Source of the DNA: Chalciporus piperatus
Lineage: Eukaryota; Basidiomycota; Agaricomycetes; Boletales; Boletaceae
Reading direction: 5' to 3'
DNA: 43,290 bases
Assembly (NCBI GenBank): GCA_038093975.1
Contig: JBBPTG010000205.1
Location: forward strand, 1-43,290
Shown: positions 42,204-43,290 of the stretch, in pieces
Layout: each line of letters begins with the position of its first letter
Numbering within the stretch: the stretch's first letter is position 1
Translations under genes and position numbers: made by a program
Notes under the pieces: model-generated
Databases searched by the model: none
What the model was told of the DNA's origin: nothing
What the model saw: the letters and a program-made list of their open reading frames with translations, nothing else

Positions 42204-42414
42204 AGTTCCCGGTGGTGGTATCCTCCGTGCGCCTCCGTTTCATTGGGGATGCTGGGCTGAGGTCTTCCGAATTGACACCCAGTGCTTCCAGGATAGCCCC
42301 GGCCTGGTTCGCCCCCATCACCACATAGCGAGGAAAGACAGCAGATCAAGACTCACATCAGCAACACTGCAAAAAGTCTGAAGTTACTGGAATGACTGGA
42401 TCAGTTAAACCAGT
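42204..42414. other. Flank of the chromovirus, no gene seen
   Basis: Unlike the left flank, this is not copia sequence. Short frames here have no recognisable motif. Confidence 0.5.
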
Positions 42415-42912
42415 ACGCCAGTTGCTCAGTTGCCCAGTCATCCAGTCAGCCAGTCATTTCAGTAATCTCATTGATTCATTAGCCCAGTCACTTCAGTAGT
42501 CTCAGTAGCTCAGTAGCCCAGCGTTCCAGTCATCCAGTTATCTCAGTAGCCTAGTAGCCCAGTTTCCCAGTCATGTAGTCATCTCAGCAGCCTAGTAGCC
42601 CAGTGCCCTAGTCATCCAGCAATCCAGTTGTCTCATTACTCCAGCCATCCAGTATTCCAGTATTCCAGCAATCTAGTCACTCAGTGGTCCAGTAATCCAG
42701 TAGTCTCAGTAGTCCAGTCATCCAGCCATTCAGTCATCCAGTCATTTCAGTAATCCAGTCACTCAGTAATCCAGTAATCTAGTCACTCCAGTCACTCCAG
42801 TCACACAAGTCACACCAGTAACCCAGTCACCAGTCACTTCCAGTCACCTCAGTAATCCAGTCACCCAGTCACCTCAGTAATCCAGTCACCCAGTAATCCA
42901 GTCACCCAGTCC
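42415..42912. repeat. Degenerate decamer satellite
   Basis: About 500 bp of imperfect tandem repeats near 10 bp long, built on CCAGTCATC, CCAGTAATC and CCAGTCACC variants, many with CTCAGTAGC insertions. There is no spacer-repeat structure as in CRISPR and no frame. Confidence 0.85.
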
Positions 42913-43088
42913 CAATTACTAGTTCACTATATCTTATGATTAATTCACACCTTATGACAGTTCAGAAAATGCGAAATATATTATGTCTAACTATTACATG
43001 TATTGTGGTACAATAGTTACTAGTTAATGAAGTGCCATGCAACACGAGCAGCTATGTATGAGGTGAGTAGGTGTGTTAGTCAACAAAT
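42913..43088. other. No gene seen
   Basis: AT-rich DNA between the satellite and the hairpin repeats. Confidence 0.5.
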
Positions 43089-43276
43089 AAACACGAACCT
43101 CTGAAGCCAGCGGGGCTGTTGAGCCCGCGCCGGCCATGTGTTGGTGTCGAGGTTGAAGGTGGGAGGTGGTGGGGGGGAGACAACCCAAGCGGCTGTCGTT
43201 GAAGTGAGTGGATGAGGTGATGGGGGAGGAAACACGAACCTCGTGATGCCGGCGGGGCTGCTGAGCCCACGCCGGC
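43089..43276. repeat. Pair of GC-rich hairpin repeats in direct orientation
   Basis: AAACACGAACCTC followed by a hairpin occurs twice. Hairpin 1 (43106-43134) pairs GGGCT with AGCCC around GTTG and extends with GCC/GGC arms. Hairpin 2 (43248-43276) has arms GCCGGCG and CGCCGGC plus the same inner stem around GCTG. Hairpin 2 is followed by a run of seven T (43279-43285). A related sequence lies inverted near 7468-7485. Confidence 0.6.
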
Positions 43277-43290
43277 CGTTTTTTTACGAT

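Noticed and set aside
42415..42912. CRISPR-like array
   Set aside because: The repeats are contiguous degenerate decamers with no unique spacers, in a fungal genome.

Overview
The window looks like repeat-rich genomic DNA of a filamentous basidiomycete, most likely an Agaricomycete. The reasons are genes split by many 50-60 nt GT-AG introns, a DUF6532-type protein, a Tet-like 2OG-Fe(II) oxygenase fragment, a fungal flavin-dependent halogenase, fungal Ty3/gypsy (including a chromovirus) and Ty1/copia retrotransposons, and a fungal tyrosine-recombinase relic. All calls come from reading the sequence; no database search was run.

Layout. 1-5146: a minus-strand Ty3/gypsy element (gag, pol, one LTR) cut by the window edge, with a solo LTR of another family inserted in its gag end; it sits inside a tyrosine-recombinase relic (5148-5588). 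5589-9250: gene-poor DNA with a hAT-like MITE (6269-6958) and a solo LTR (8621-9245) carrying a phased array of bZIP-type sites. 9600-12377: tandem and inverted repeats ending in a 1.9 kb near-palindrome. 12804-23068: a three-gene specialised-metabolism group: a flavin-dependent halogenase (minus, 11 exons), an O-methyltransferase (plus, 10 exons including an 8-nt microexon) and an MFS transporter (plus, 12 exons). Between them lie inverted duplicated relics, including a fragment of a second halogenase. 23069-25549: decayed ORFs. 25550-28383: a DUF6532-type gene and a Tet-like oxygenase gene whose 5' part is broken by a copia insertion. 28384-35606: two copia relics of one family in opposite orientation, one retaining the 3' half and the other the 5' half. 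35607-42203: a nearly intact, young Ty3/gypsy chromovirus. 42204-43290: a decamer satellite and paired hairpin repeats.

How the parts work together. Halogenase, methyltransferase and exporter form a plausible tailoring-and-export module for a chlorinated, O-methylated metabolite. No backbone synthase (PKS, NRPS or terpene synthase) lies in the window, so the substrate is unknown. The retroelements share a mechanistic theme: two unrelated LTR families both carry a primer-binding site complementary to their own predicted RNA 5' end, the Tf1-style self-priming arrangement. Three retroelement reading frames each contain an in-frame TGA where CGA is the likely ancestral codon, consistent with CpG decay.
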